64,000 nt of DNA. It comes from Geotrypetes seraphini (Eukaryota > Chordata > Amphibia > Gymnophiona > Dermophiidae). Position 1 is the stretch's first letter; each line of letters opens with the position of its first letter. Made by a program: the position numbers and the translations under genes. The notes under the pieces were generated by a model that was given only the letters and a program-made list of their open reading frames with translations, was not told the origin of the DNA and did no database searches. Location of the stretch: NCBI RefSeq assembly GCF_902459505.1, contig NC_047088.1:28514730-28578729 (forward strand), given 5' to 3'. Of the stretch, positions 12,301 to 20,500 are shown one piece after another.

Positions 12301-15300
12301 CCCCTACCCTCTGTTTCCTACCCGCTAACCAGTTTCTGATCCATCTATGCACGTCTCCGTCCACCCCATGGTTCTTCAGTTTCCGGAGTAGACGTTCATG
12401 AGGCACCTTGTCAAAGGCTTTCTGGAAATCTAAGTATATGATGTCTATGGGGTCTCCTCTGTCCATCTGTTTGTTAATTCCCTCGAAGAAGTGCAATAAG
12501 TTGGTCAGGCACGATCTCCCCCTGCAGAAACCATGTTGGCTGGTTATCAGAAGTTCGTGTTTTTCAAAATGTTCATCTATTTTTTCTTTTATCAGTGCTT
12601 CCGCCATTTTCCCCGGAACGGAGGTCAGACTCACTGGTCTGTAGTTTCCTGGGTCTCCTCTTGATCCCTTTTTAAAGATGGGCGTAACGTTGGCTATCTT
12701 CTAATCCTCCGGAATCACACCTGTTTTCAGAGATAGGTTGCAAATTTGCTGTAGTAGTTCCGCTATTTCCTCCTTTAGTTCCTTCAGCACCCTTGGATGG
12801 ATTCCATCCGGACCCGAGGATTTGTCAGTTTTTAGTTTTTCTATCTGTCTGCGCACATCATCAAGGCTCACTTCTATGTATGTTAACTTTTGTGCTTGAT
12901 TGCCATTGAAGATTTGTTCAGGTTCCGGTATGTTGGTTGTGTCTTCACTTGTAAATACAGATGAAAAGAACATGTTAAGTCTTTCTGCGACCTCTTTCTC
13001 TTCCTTCACCGCTCCCTTCCTGTCTCCGTCATCCAGCGGTCCCACCTCCTCCCTAGCCGGCTGTTTCCCTTTAACATATCTAAAGAACGGTTTGAAATTT
13101 CGTGCTTCCCTGGCTAGTCTCTCTTCATACTATCTTTTGGCTTTTCGAACCACACGGTGACATTCTTTTTGATACTTCCTGTGCTCTCTCCAGTTTACCT
13201 CAGTTTTGTCCCTTTTCCATTTTCTGAATGAATTTTTCTTATTGCCTATTGCTTCCTTCACTATTTTAGTTAACCACGCCGGGTCTTTTATTCGATTCTT
13301 GTTGCACCCTTTTCTGAATCTGGGGATATATAGATTTTGCGCCTCGCTCACCCTGTCCTTGAGAAAGGACCAGGCATGTTCTACCGTCTTCCATTTTTGG
13401 GAAGTGTTCCTAAGTTTCTTCTTTACCATTCCCCTCATTGCTTCGTAGTTTCCCTTCCTGAAGTTAAAAGTTGTTGCTATGGTTCTCTTTCCTTTCAGTA
13501 TTCCTACTTCCATCTTGAACTTGATCATATTATGATCGCTGTTTCCCAATGGTCCCACTACTTCCACTTCCTTTGCAGGTCCCCTTAGCCCATTTAGGAT
13601 TAGATCCAGAGTGGCATTTCCTCTTGTCAGTTCTCTAACAAGCTGTTGTACAGCCTCCAGAAATTCTGTCTCCTAGTGCATCTTGAGCTTCCAAGACTCC
13701 AGTCTATCCCAGGGTAGTTGAAGTCTCCCATAATAACCGTGTTGCTGCCTTTGCATTCTCGCTTCATCTCGGCTTCCATTTCTTCATCGATATCTCCGGT
13801 TTGTCCGGGTGGACGATAGTATAGGCCTATCTTTATTTCAGGCCCTTTCCTTCCTGGTATTTTAACCCATAGCGATTCTAGCTTGTTGGCCGTCTCTGCT
13901 GTGTCCATTCTTGTCGATTGTATGCTTTCTTTTATTTATAGTGCTATTCCACCGCCTTTCTGTCCTGTCCTGTCCTGGCGATAGAGCTTGTACCCCGGCA
14001 GTGCTGTATCCCATTTGCTTTCCTCATTCCACCATGTTTCAGAGATTCCAATGATGTCTATGTCCTCCGCAATGATCATGGCTTCTAATTCCCCCATCTT
14101 GTTTCTTAGGCTCCTTGCATTAGTATATATGCAATTTAGCTCCTGGAATTTTGTTGCCTTTAATTCCTTTCCCTGTGCTTTGGTCTTTAGATTCTTCTCT
14201 TTGGCTACAATCTTTCTAACCTCCTCTTCTTGGTTAGTCGACTCCTGTAATTTGTCCCTTGTTTCTTCCCAGCCTTTTTCCCCCTCAGTATCTTCATGGG
14301 ATACCTTCTTCCGAAACATCGACGCTTGGTCGATTGTCGGCTTTCCCCTTCTTCTTAGTTTAAAGCCTGTTCTATTCCTCTCTTGACATTGTTTGCTAGA
14401 AGTCTAGTTCCCGCTGTGCTCAGGTGCAATCCATCTCTCCTGTAGAGCTTGCTCTTGCCCCAGAACGTCGTCCAGTTCCTCACGAAGTGGAATCCTTCTT
14501 CCTCACACCATCTCCTCATCCATGCATTTATTGATTGTAGTTCCTCCTGCCTTTTCACTTCTGCCCTCGGTACCGGTAGGATCTCTGAGAACGCTATCTT
14601 CTGGGTCCTCATCTTCAGCTTCCTTCCCAGAATCTTGAACTGTTCTATCAGCAAACTTCTTCTGTAGTCTCTTCTGCTGACATCATTCGTCCCAATGTGG
14701 ATCATTACTGCGGTCTCTTCCGTCTCCGCTCCTTCCAGGATCTTTCCAATTTTGTCCACGATGTCCTTGGTTCTCGCTCCTGGGAGGCAGGTCACCAGTC
14801 GGTCCTCCCTCCCTCCTGCTATGTGGCTGTCCACATGCCTCAGGATTGAGTCCCCCACTAGGATCGCTGATTTTCCCTTCTTCAATGTTCGCTTCGGTCT
14901 CAGGTCAATATCCTCGGTGTGCTTCGCTCTTTCTTCTTCTGGGCATCGACTGGCCAATTTCTCTTTGTGGGTGTCTTCTTTGAGGTCTTCTGCTTCTTGT
15001 TCTCCCTTCGATGTAGGTGTAGCTTCTTCTATCATCTGAAGCTCGTTCTCTTCAACCCTCCTCTTGTACGCTTCTTCAATGAATTTCTCAAGTTCCCTGA
15101 CTTCCTCCTCGATGTGTCTCTCGCTCGTGAAATCTTCAGCTGTCCTGACTGGGTCTTCCGTGGTGTAAAGTCCTTCTAGTTCCTGTATCTTGTCCTCTAG
15201 TCGCTTGACTTCCTTCTTCAAGCTTTCCAGCTCCTGACACCGACCACATACATACGACTGTCTCCCCGAGGGGAGGTAGTCATACATATGACAGCCGGTG

Positions 15301-16599
15301 CAGAACACTGGAAAGCTCATCTTCTGGTTTCCCTCTGCTTCCATGGTCATTCCTACTTTAAGATAACACTTAAGATTACGTGTTCCTTGTGTGCCTGCTT
15401 TCTTCAGCGCCACTGAATTGTAACTGTCAGAAGACAAATTGTTCTTGATTGCACTAGCATTCTTAAATACAAATGTTATTGTATATTTTTAATTGTATTT
15501 AAATGCTAATTTAATACTATGTGTATATTAAAAGATTTTCACTCATACCACAGGTCAAGAGTCTTCTAAAAAGCAAGCTACTGCTCAAATTCGTGCCAGA
15601 CCTCGTTTTGAACCTGTCCATTTTGTTGCAAGCACAACCAAGGAAGATGATGATAAACTGGCTACAAACAAAGAACGAAGTTCAGACAGTCGGCATTTGA
15701 ATTACTTTGGAGGGTTTCTGCCAGAAAGTTCGGGAGACATAGCACTGGACAGCAGCAAAAAAGAGGGAAGGAATTTGCAGAATCAAATTCAGCCTAAAGA
15801 GATAACACCTTTCATTTATGATTATGACTTTTCCTTGTCCAGCACTTCTGATTATCAAAGCAAGAACTTAAATGAGTCGGGTAATTTCATGACCAAAATG
15901 GAACAGAGCTACTCAGCAAAATTTGAATCCCATTGCTCATCTCTTTCGAAAAACTTCCGAGCCACTGTACTTGACAAGTGGACAGATGAAATCAAGCAAG
16001 GAAGGAAAGGTATTGGTTTTAAAAAGATCAAGAAAAAGAACAGAAAAGGCTGCGTCTTAGAAAGTTATGAAAGTGATTCTGCAGATTCATTAACTGTGAT
16101 AGAAAAGAAGCAAGCTTTAATCAAAGAACTCTCTACAATTGTGAGAGACAAGATGACTAATCGTAAGAAAGTGAACTATGTCTTTATGTTAACACGCAGC
16201 ATTCAAGCTTGTAAGACAAATCCTGAATATATTTATGTTCCTTTAAAAGAAATTTCATCTGCTGACCTCCCAAAAAACATAAACTTTCCTGCAAAAGGTT
16301 ATGCTTGTGAGGTGAGATGCAAGAATGTTTATATAACCACAGGCTTTTCTGTCAGCAAAAATGGATCCAGAGGCCAAGCTGCAGAGCAGGCCGTAAAGTT
16401 ATTAATGAACCCAGTGGAAGTGAGGATTGTACAGCGAAAGTTCAATCACACTTACCAAGATGATATAGTTGTGTGTCCTTGTGATGTACCCACATACGAG
16501 TTCCCTCCAGCTCTAAAGCAGCCAGAAGATCTTCAACTTAACAGCAAGGACTCCCTAGGCAAAAATCAAGCTGTTGAGCCCTGTAAAACACTGGCCTAA
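3172..16599 (+). CDS. NKRF: NKRF-like protein, short 461-codon form (exons 3172-3386, 9748-9872, 15554-16599)
   Basis: NKRF is a nuclear/nucleolar RNA-binding partner of the exonuclease XRN2 (pre-rRNA processing), first described as an NF-kappa-B repressing factor. The three exons join in frame (phases 2 and 1) at GT/AG sites and give 461 residues. Residues ~19-100 form the XRN2-binding XTBD ([48 protein letters not shown]). Residues ~122-140 hold the family motif [14 protein letters not shown]. Residues 263-279 are a Lys/Arg-rich likely nuclear localisation signal. Residues ~320-403 are the first dsRBD-like domain ([50 protein letters not shown]), followed by [13 protein letters not shown]. 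The start at 3172 is the first in-frame ATG and has a strong Kozak context (A at -3, G at +4). Human NKRF, as I recall it, continues for roughly 300 more residues (second and third dsRBD, G-patch, R3H). Here the frame ends at 16597-16599, and those parts survive only as decayed sequence. Orthology is strong; whether the short protein works is unknown. Confidence 0.88.
3387..3859 (+). other. Start of NKRF intron 1
   Basis: GC-rich for about 200 bases after the donor, then AT-rich. A unit resembling 'CATACTAGGGATCTAATACCA' near 3757-3778 recurs in diverged form at 3861-3883 and 4790-4812. The last two are the target duplication of the LINE at 3890-4788. The first suggests the target was already locally repeated. 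No gene. Confidence 0.5.
3860..4812 (-). mobile_element. CR1-like LINE, 5'-truncated, with 24-bp target duplication
   Basis: The LINE occupies about 3890-4788 on the - strand. Its 3' end reads GGTCAGACCAATGGTC (complement of the CR1-type tail), and the ORF2 C-terminus includes [19 protein letters not shown] and [14 protein letters not shown] (about 4683-4489). It is flanked by direct repeats of 24 identical bases at 3860-3883 and 4789-4812, the signature of target-primed insertion. It is 5'-truncated with several frame breaks, and belongs to the same subfamily as the copy at 52975-55200. Confidence 0.85.
6042..6942 (+). mobile_element. Tigger-like (Tc/mariner) non-autonomous DNA transposon
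   Basis: The left end is CAGTCAAACCTCGGTTTGC; the right end is the complement of CAGTGGTACCTTGGTTTAC. TA dinucleotides lie on both sides (6040-6041 and 6943-6944). The subterminal text (GTTTTGCAAGACGAGCAAAA; TATGGGGAAAGTTGC near the right end) is typical of the Tigger group. No transposase frame is readable, so this is a deletion derivative of 901 bp. It sits inside the old DIRS recombinase region. A second copy starts at 55511. Strand is arbitrary. Confidence 0.75.
7345..7480 (-). mobile_element. LINE/SINE 3' tail insertion
   Basis: GTTTCAAGTTTATTATAAAAT followed by TTGATTAATCGCTAATTCC is the complement of a tail also present at about 51190-51250 (CGATTAATCAAATACACAAT, then AAACTTGAAACTTG). 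It lies between blocks of the old DIRS remnant, so it is a later insertion. The source family is not resolved. Confidence 0.45.
8331..8830 (+). repeat. Old dispersed repeat, with a palindromic segment
   Basis: The start (GTGCCCTTTAGTTTTTCCTTTTGCA, about 8349-8373) resembles about 10510-10540 (GTGCCCTCTTCAGTTTATCC..TTTTGCAA), so it is dispersed. Further on, CTCTCCCTCTGACATCA (about 8645-8661) is mirrored by TGACATCAGAGGGAGAG (about 8685-8701), a hairpin of a type common in DNA-element derivatives. No protein is readable. Confidence 0.4.
8835..9125 (+). mobile_element. CR1/L2-type LINE 3' end fragment
   Basis: Reads [20 protein letters not shown], then [20 protein letters not shown] and FFTERVIDV (about 8846-9010), the standard C-terminus of CR1-type ORF2. 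It is followed by the tail GATGGGCCATTTGGCCTTTATCTGCCATCATGTTTCT (about 9083-9119). It is a subfamily different from the copies at 3890 and 52975, 5'-truncated. Confidence 0.8.
9126..9747 (+). other. 3' part of NKRF intron 1, nothing recognised
   Basis: AT-rich intronic sequence leading to the exon 2 acceptor. I see no repeat family or open frame. Confidence 0.5.
9748..9872 (+). CDS. NKRF: NKRF exon 2 (C-terminal half of the XTBD)
   Basis: Acceptor ...AAAACAG|G with AG at 9746-9747; donor ACTG|GTGAGTAC with GT at 9873-9874. The 125 bases restore Arg72 and read [19 protein letters not shown] and onward. This matches the known start region of the common NKRF isoform (an [20 protein letters not shown]-type sequence, from memory). 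Confidence 0.88.
9873..10430 (+). other. 5' part of NKRF intron 2, nothing recognised
   Basis: Starts with the donor GTGAGTAC. AT-rich, no recognisable repeat, no coding signal. Confidence 0.5.
10431..11020 (+). repeat. Old dispersed repeat, unclassified
   Basis: Shares block order with 1395-2350, and its first part resembles the start of the repeat at 8331 (GTGCCCT..TCAGTTT..TTTTGCA). No coding remnants can be identified. The three copies probably derive from one old family, possibly the leader region of an old DIRS-like element, but this is a guess. Confidence 0.35.
11443..14319 (-). pseudogene. CR1 LINE ORF2 (endonuclease and reverse transcriptase), broken
   Basis: The apurinic-type endonuclease is recognisable at 14319-13130 ([47 protein letters not shown]). 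The reverse transcriptase is at 13045-12110 ([59 protein letters not shown]). The thumb/C-terminus is at 12057-11443 ([32 protein letters not shown]). The catalytic FADD is present. The reading frame is split into six pieces (changes near 13.9, 13.6, 13.1, 12.7 and 12.1 kb), so no functional enzyme is made. Confidence 0.85.
14355..15350 (-). CDS. CR1 LINE ORF1: zinc-finger plus SGNH-esterase protein
   Basis: 331 residues from the first in-frame ATG at 15350. Cysteines C17, C20, C35 and C38 form a CxxC..CxxC zinc-finger-like module. Residues ~40-105 are a Glu/Lys-rich coiled coil. Residues ~160-331 are the SGNH/GDSL esterase domain seen in CR1 ORF1: GDSILRHVD at 166 (Ser nucleophile), HIGTNDV at 218 (Asn block), DGLHL at 306 (Asp-His block). 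In known CR1 elements ORF1 binds RNA and the esterase aids retrotransposition by an unclear route. The frame is open throughout, so this copy inserted fairly recently or decays slowly. The frame also extends upstream to a TTG at 15437. A second start 6 bases further in (MEAEGNQ) is possible. Confidence 0.85.
   Translation of the reverse strand: MTMEAEGNQKMSFPVFCTGCHMYDYLPSGRQSYVCGRCQELESLKKEVKRLEDKIQELEGLYTTEDPVRTAEDFTSERHIEEEVRELEKFIEEAYKRRVEENELQMIEEATPTSKGEQEAEDLKEDTHKEKLASRCPEEERAKHTEDIDLRPKRTLKKGKSAILVGDSILRHVDSHIAGGREDRLVTCLPGARTKDIVDKIGKILEGAETEETAVMIHIGTNDVSRRDYRRSLLIEQFKILGRKLKMRTQKIAFSEILPVPRAEVKRQEELQSINAWMRRWCEEEGFHFVRNWTTFWGKSKLYRRDGLHLSTAGTRLLANNVKRGIEQALN
15554..16599 (+). CDS. 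NKRF: NKRF exon 3 (linker and first dsRBD-like domain, last exon)
   Basis: Acceptor ATACCACAG|G with AG at 15552-15553. It is open for 1046 bases to TAA at 16597-16599. Similarity to NKRF runs up to about residue 450 ([21 protein letters not shown]). The last few residues (EPCKTLA) are the product of a frame change near 16580-16590. In the neighbouring frame the NKRF-like [15 protein letters not shown] resumes at once. Confidence 0.88.
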
Positions 16600-17250
16600 T
16601 TTTATTCTCACTGAAAATGCCAATGATGCGATAGACATTTTGAACAATTCTGCTACATTTTACAAAATGCTCATAGTATATGACTAAATACCCTCAGAAT
16701 ATTCTTGCAGGACCATTGCCTGGCTGAAGGGTATGGCGATAAATAAAAACCTGTAAACATGCAGCTGCCAAGAGAGTAATGATATGCTCCGGAAAATGCA
16801 TTCTAACAACCCACATCGCAAAACAGCCCAAACTAACAAGAACAAAGATTTGAAGGACCTTGTGGCTTATGAAAGCTCTGCCACATCTGTATATACCTTG
16901 ACTGACAACACAGTTCAATAAAATAACAAGGCCTATTACAGTTTAGGAATAGTTTTCAAGGGGAAAGACTTAGGCTTATCAAGAAAAGGGTAATTGGATT
17001 TCTAAGCATGATATGGAGGAAGAAAAAATTATGCCTGCTCCTACAACCAGGTACATTTTAACATTTCCAAGGAACTTAACGATGACAAGAGAAAGCAAAT
17101 AACCCCAGATTGCCCTGAAGTATGGCCTGAAGAATAAATCTAATGGGCAGGGCCTTAGCAGTTTTTTGGTAATAAGCAGGAAAGCATGCAAAGAAGACTA
17201 AATAGACCAGCTGAAACAGATTGAACAATATGAACTTGTTATACCAGAGA
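16600..17250 (+). pseudogene. NKRF: Decayed 3' half of NKRF (dsRBD2, R3H and tail remnants)
   Basis: Downstream of the NKRF stop the homology continues out of frame. From 16583: [20 protein letters not shown] (second dsRBD start). At ~16690-16735: FLQDHCLAEGYGDK. At ~16755: KHAAA. At ~16846-16915: NKDLKDLVAYESSATSVYTL. At ~16960-17030: KDLGLSRKG..ISKHDMEEEK. At ~17060-17245: the R3H/C-terminal block (LTFPRNLT, IALKYGLKNKSNG, FLVISRKA.KED..DQLKQ, YELVIPE). Frame changes and stops lie between the blocks. The third dsRBD and G-patch (human residues roughly 400-590, from memory) have no visible counterpart between ~16920 and 16960. Several independent lesions argue against a single sequencing error. 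Confidence 0.82.
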
Positions 17251-17305
17251 CATTCTGATGTTTCTGTCCTGATTTTATTGCTGTATGTGCTGTGGCTCAT
17301 GGATA

Positions 17306-17311
17306 AATAAA
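17306..17311 (+). promoter_or_regulatory. Poly(A) signal AATAAA of NKRF
   Basis: AATAAA within GGATAAATAAATG, about 60 bases after the end of the decayed NKRF tail and before the DIRS element at 17592. It would give the short-form mRNA a 3' UTR of roughly 0.7 kb. Actual use is not shown by sequence alone. Confidence 0.5.
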
Positions 17312-17591
17312 TGCTGCATAGATATTGCAAGGTAAATCCATGCAAAAATGACTTTTGTCCTTTCATGCCTTGTACTTTGCTAAAAGACTGTACTGTGTGT
17401 TCTGCCCAGTTGCACTTGCAAAGTGCAGAAGTCATAGTTCAGTTCCTGGATGTGTCCTTGAGATCACGGACTCCTATTTCAGTAGTTTTTAATGACCGGG
17501 TATCCTGTTCCCATTCTCAGGCTGCAGCAATTTTGATGAATCACAGGTTTAATCTAGTGCATAGTGGAGCAGCCAGCCAGTTGAGTAGGCT

Positions 17592-20500
17592 GTTATCCCA
17601 GGACAAGCAGGCAGCATATTCCCACACATGGGTTACGTCAGCAACGGAGCCCCGCAGCGCACAGCCTCGAAAGCAAACTTGCTTGAAGATCTCGAACTTT
17701 CGAGTGCTGCATCGCGCATGTGCGCGTGCCTTCCCGCCCGAACTAGGGGGCGCATCTCCTGTGAGGATCCTCAGTTCAACGTTTTCCGCGGAGCTGAGAA
17801 GACTTGTCGACTTAATTCCCGTAGCGTTGTGCCTTCTCTTCACCGCAGCTGAGTAGTATTTATTTTCTGTTCGGTCGCTGTGTTTGTGATTGTTTCTAAT
17901 TAAAAAAAAACAAAAAAAAAAAACAGTTAATTTTCTCGTATTTTTGCGTCGAGTTGGGAGATTGAGGCCTAGGCCTCTCCCTCGTTCTCGACACGGACTT
18001 TGTCCTTTCTATGTCCCGGCCTGTTACCGGGTTCAAAAGGTGTTATCAGTGCGGCAGGACTATTTCCATAACCGACCCCCATAGCTGGTGTATGCTCTGC
18101 TTGGGGACGAACCATCGTCCAGAAGACTGTCTTCGCTGCCTCACTCTTCAACCTCGTGCCTTTAAGCGCCGCTGTGACAGGTTCTTCGAGCTTTTCCCTC
18201 GAATGGAGCCCGAAAAAGCGGTGGCCTCGGCCGAGGCATCTTCGAAACCTTCCACTTCGGGACAAGCCTCGAGTACGAAGCCCTCGACTTCGCCTCCTCT
18301 GCAGGCCTCGGCCTCGAAGACCTCCAGGTCCTCGGCCTCGAAGGCCTCCTCGGTGTCCTCGAAGCCTGGATTGGGGGGTAAGTCTCCTGCTTCCTTTTCA
18401 GGTACCATTCCTAAGAAGTCAACGGAGTCTAGTTCCTCGCAACCTGGGGCTCCAGGTTCGGTTCCATCTTCTAAACCATCCTTCAAAAGTGCTTCCAAAT
18501 CAAGGGAATACTCTCCTCCGAGGTCGCCCTCATTGGAACACACGAGGCCTCCAGTGACTCTGAGTCCCTTGGTCTCTGTCCCCATTTTTGAGGACATGCT
18601 CAAGTCAATTTTGATGACGCAAATTTCCTCAATTGTGGCACAATTGGTCCCGACCTCGACCTTGTCTTCACAGGTCCAGCCTGAGCAGCAGTCTCTGCCT
18701 CGTCGGCGGTCACCTTGTCGCAGGTCTTGATCTCGAGTCTCTTCCTCGGACTCTTCGCCTGACCGAGCTTCTAAGCGGTCTTTGCCTCGATCGAAGCAGC
18801 GCTCTAAGTCTTCGAAGGTCCCTTCCTCGAGGAGCTTGAGGCCTTAAGATTCTTCGAAGCACGTGCCTCGCTCTCAAAGTACTGTTGCCTCCTCTGTTTC
18901 ATCGAGGCATTCTAGGTCAAGGACCCCACCTTCGAGACTTTTGCCTCGGGAGCTGTCTCCTCTTGCAAAACTTCGCACTCCGCGCACTTCTCCGTCTCGG
19001 AGTCTTAAGCGGAAACATTCCACCACTCCGCCTCTAACTGGTAGTTCAGCATCCTCCGTTACCTTGCGTCTCGGTTCGGAGCCAGTTTCCCAGTATTCGC
19101 GCGAGGCCTCCCCATCTTTTTCAGTGGCGCCTCGCTCTCGCTCTGCCTCTCCTCAGGAAGCCTCTACGTCGAAGTCTTCTTCCTTTGCGAAGTTTGTTTT
19201 CGATATGGGCCAGGCCCTTAACATCGACTTGCATTCTGATTCCAAGTACACACCTGAGTATTTGGCAGATATGGAGCTTTCCCATCCTCCCAAGGAGACT
19301 TTGCGTCTGCCCATGACACCTGTGTTGAAGCAGACTTTCCTGCGGAATATGGAAACTCCTTACTCTGTGATGGCGATCCCGTCTAAGTTAGAGTCTCGAT
19401 ATCGTACTGTGCCTTGCAAGGGGTTTGAGAAATCACAACTTTCTCACCAATCTTTAGTGGTGGAATCATCCCTGAAGAAAGCTCATCCTTCTAAAGTGTC
19501 TGCCACAGTTCCACCAGGGCGTGAAGGTCGCACTATGGATAAATTTGGGCGAAGACTTTATCAAAATTCGATGATGACTAACCGAATTCTAAATTATAAC
19601 TATGTCTTCACTTCTTATTTTAATTATTTTTTGAAGCAGTTGTCATCCTTTTGCCCAGACTGGCCCAGAGAACGCCTTGCTGAGTATAAACAAATTATTC
19701 AATCTCTCTCACAATTGCGTCTCTTCATGTTGCAGGCATCTTATGATGCATTTGAGCTTTCTTCTCGGGTATCGGCGTTCGCGGTGGCCATGCGACGTCA
19801 CGCCTGGCTCAGAATAGTGGACATGGATCCCAACTTACAAGATCGGTTAGCAAACCTACCGTGCCAGGGCTCTGAGCTTTTTGATGACTCAATTGAGGCG
19901 GCTACTAAATGGCTCTCTGAGCATGAACGCTTCTTCGCCTCTCTTCTTCGCCCTAAACCAAAACCTTCTGCGACTAGGGCTTACAAGCCTCCGGCTCGTT
20001 GATACCCTATGAAGTCCACGCCAGCTTTCTCTAGGCTTCTACCTAGACGGCCTCAACAACAGCGTCCTCAGAAGTCCCAGACGCCTGCTCCAACCAAACC
20101 CACTCCGTCTTTTTGACGGTCCAGTGGTGATTCCTCCCTGCCCATCGGAGGTCGCATTTCCCTTTTTATATCTGTCTGGGAAACCATTACATCGGACCTC
20201 TGGGTCCTCACAGTCATCCGCGAGGGATACTCTCTACGCCTGCTTCAGGTGCCTCCAGATCATCCTCCAGGAGAGTGTCTTTCCAGTCTCTCGCAACTCC
20301 CCCTTCTTCTTCGGGAGGCTCAGGCACTTTTTCGTCTTCGAGCTGTGGAGGAGATTCCTCCTTCCGAGCACAATCTGGGGTTTTACTCCAGATACTTCCT
20401 GGTTCCAAAAAAGACGGGGGATTTGCGACCCATTCTGGATCTCCGTGCTCTCAACAAATTTCTAGTCAAAGAGAAGTTTCGCATGCTCTCTCTTCCAGTT

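Larger units (their letters stand above)
11262..15440 (-). mobile_element. CR1-like LINE, nearly full length
   Basis: This is a 4.2-kb element in NKRF intron 2, antisense to the gene. Order on the - strand: ORF1 with zinc-finger and esterase (15350-14355), ORF2 endonuclease and reverse transcriptase (14319-11443), then a short 3' end (CTTATGTTCATATGTTCTTATG) at 11262. The 5' end lies about 110 bases from the NKRF exon 3 acceptor. ORF1 is intact and ORF2 is broken. I could not find a clear target-site duplication. Confidence 0.88.

Noticed and set aside
3172-17250. NKRF copy as a processed retrocopy
   Set aside because: Two large introns with proper GT/AG sites and matching phases, plus conserved synteny with UBE2A, show it is the original locus.
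16600-17250. NKRF tail decay as a single sequencing error
   Set aside because: Homology blocks fall in at least three frames with several stops and a missing G-patch segment, which one error cannot produce.
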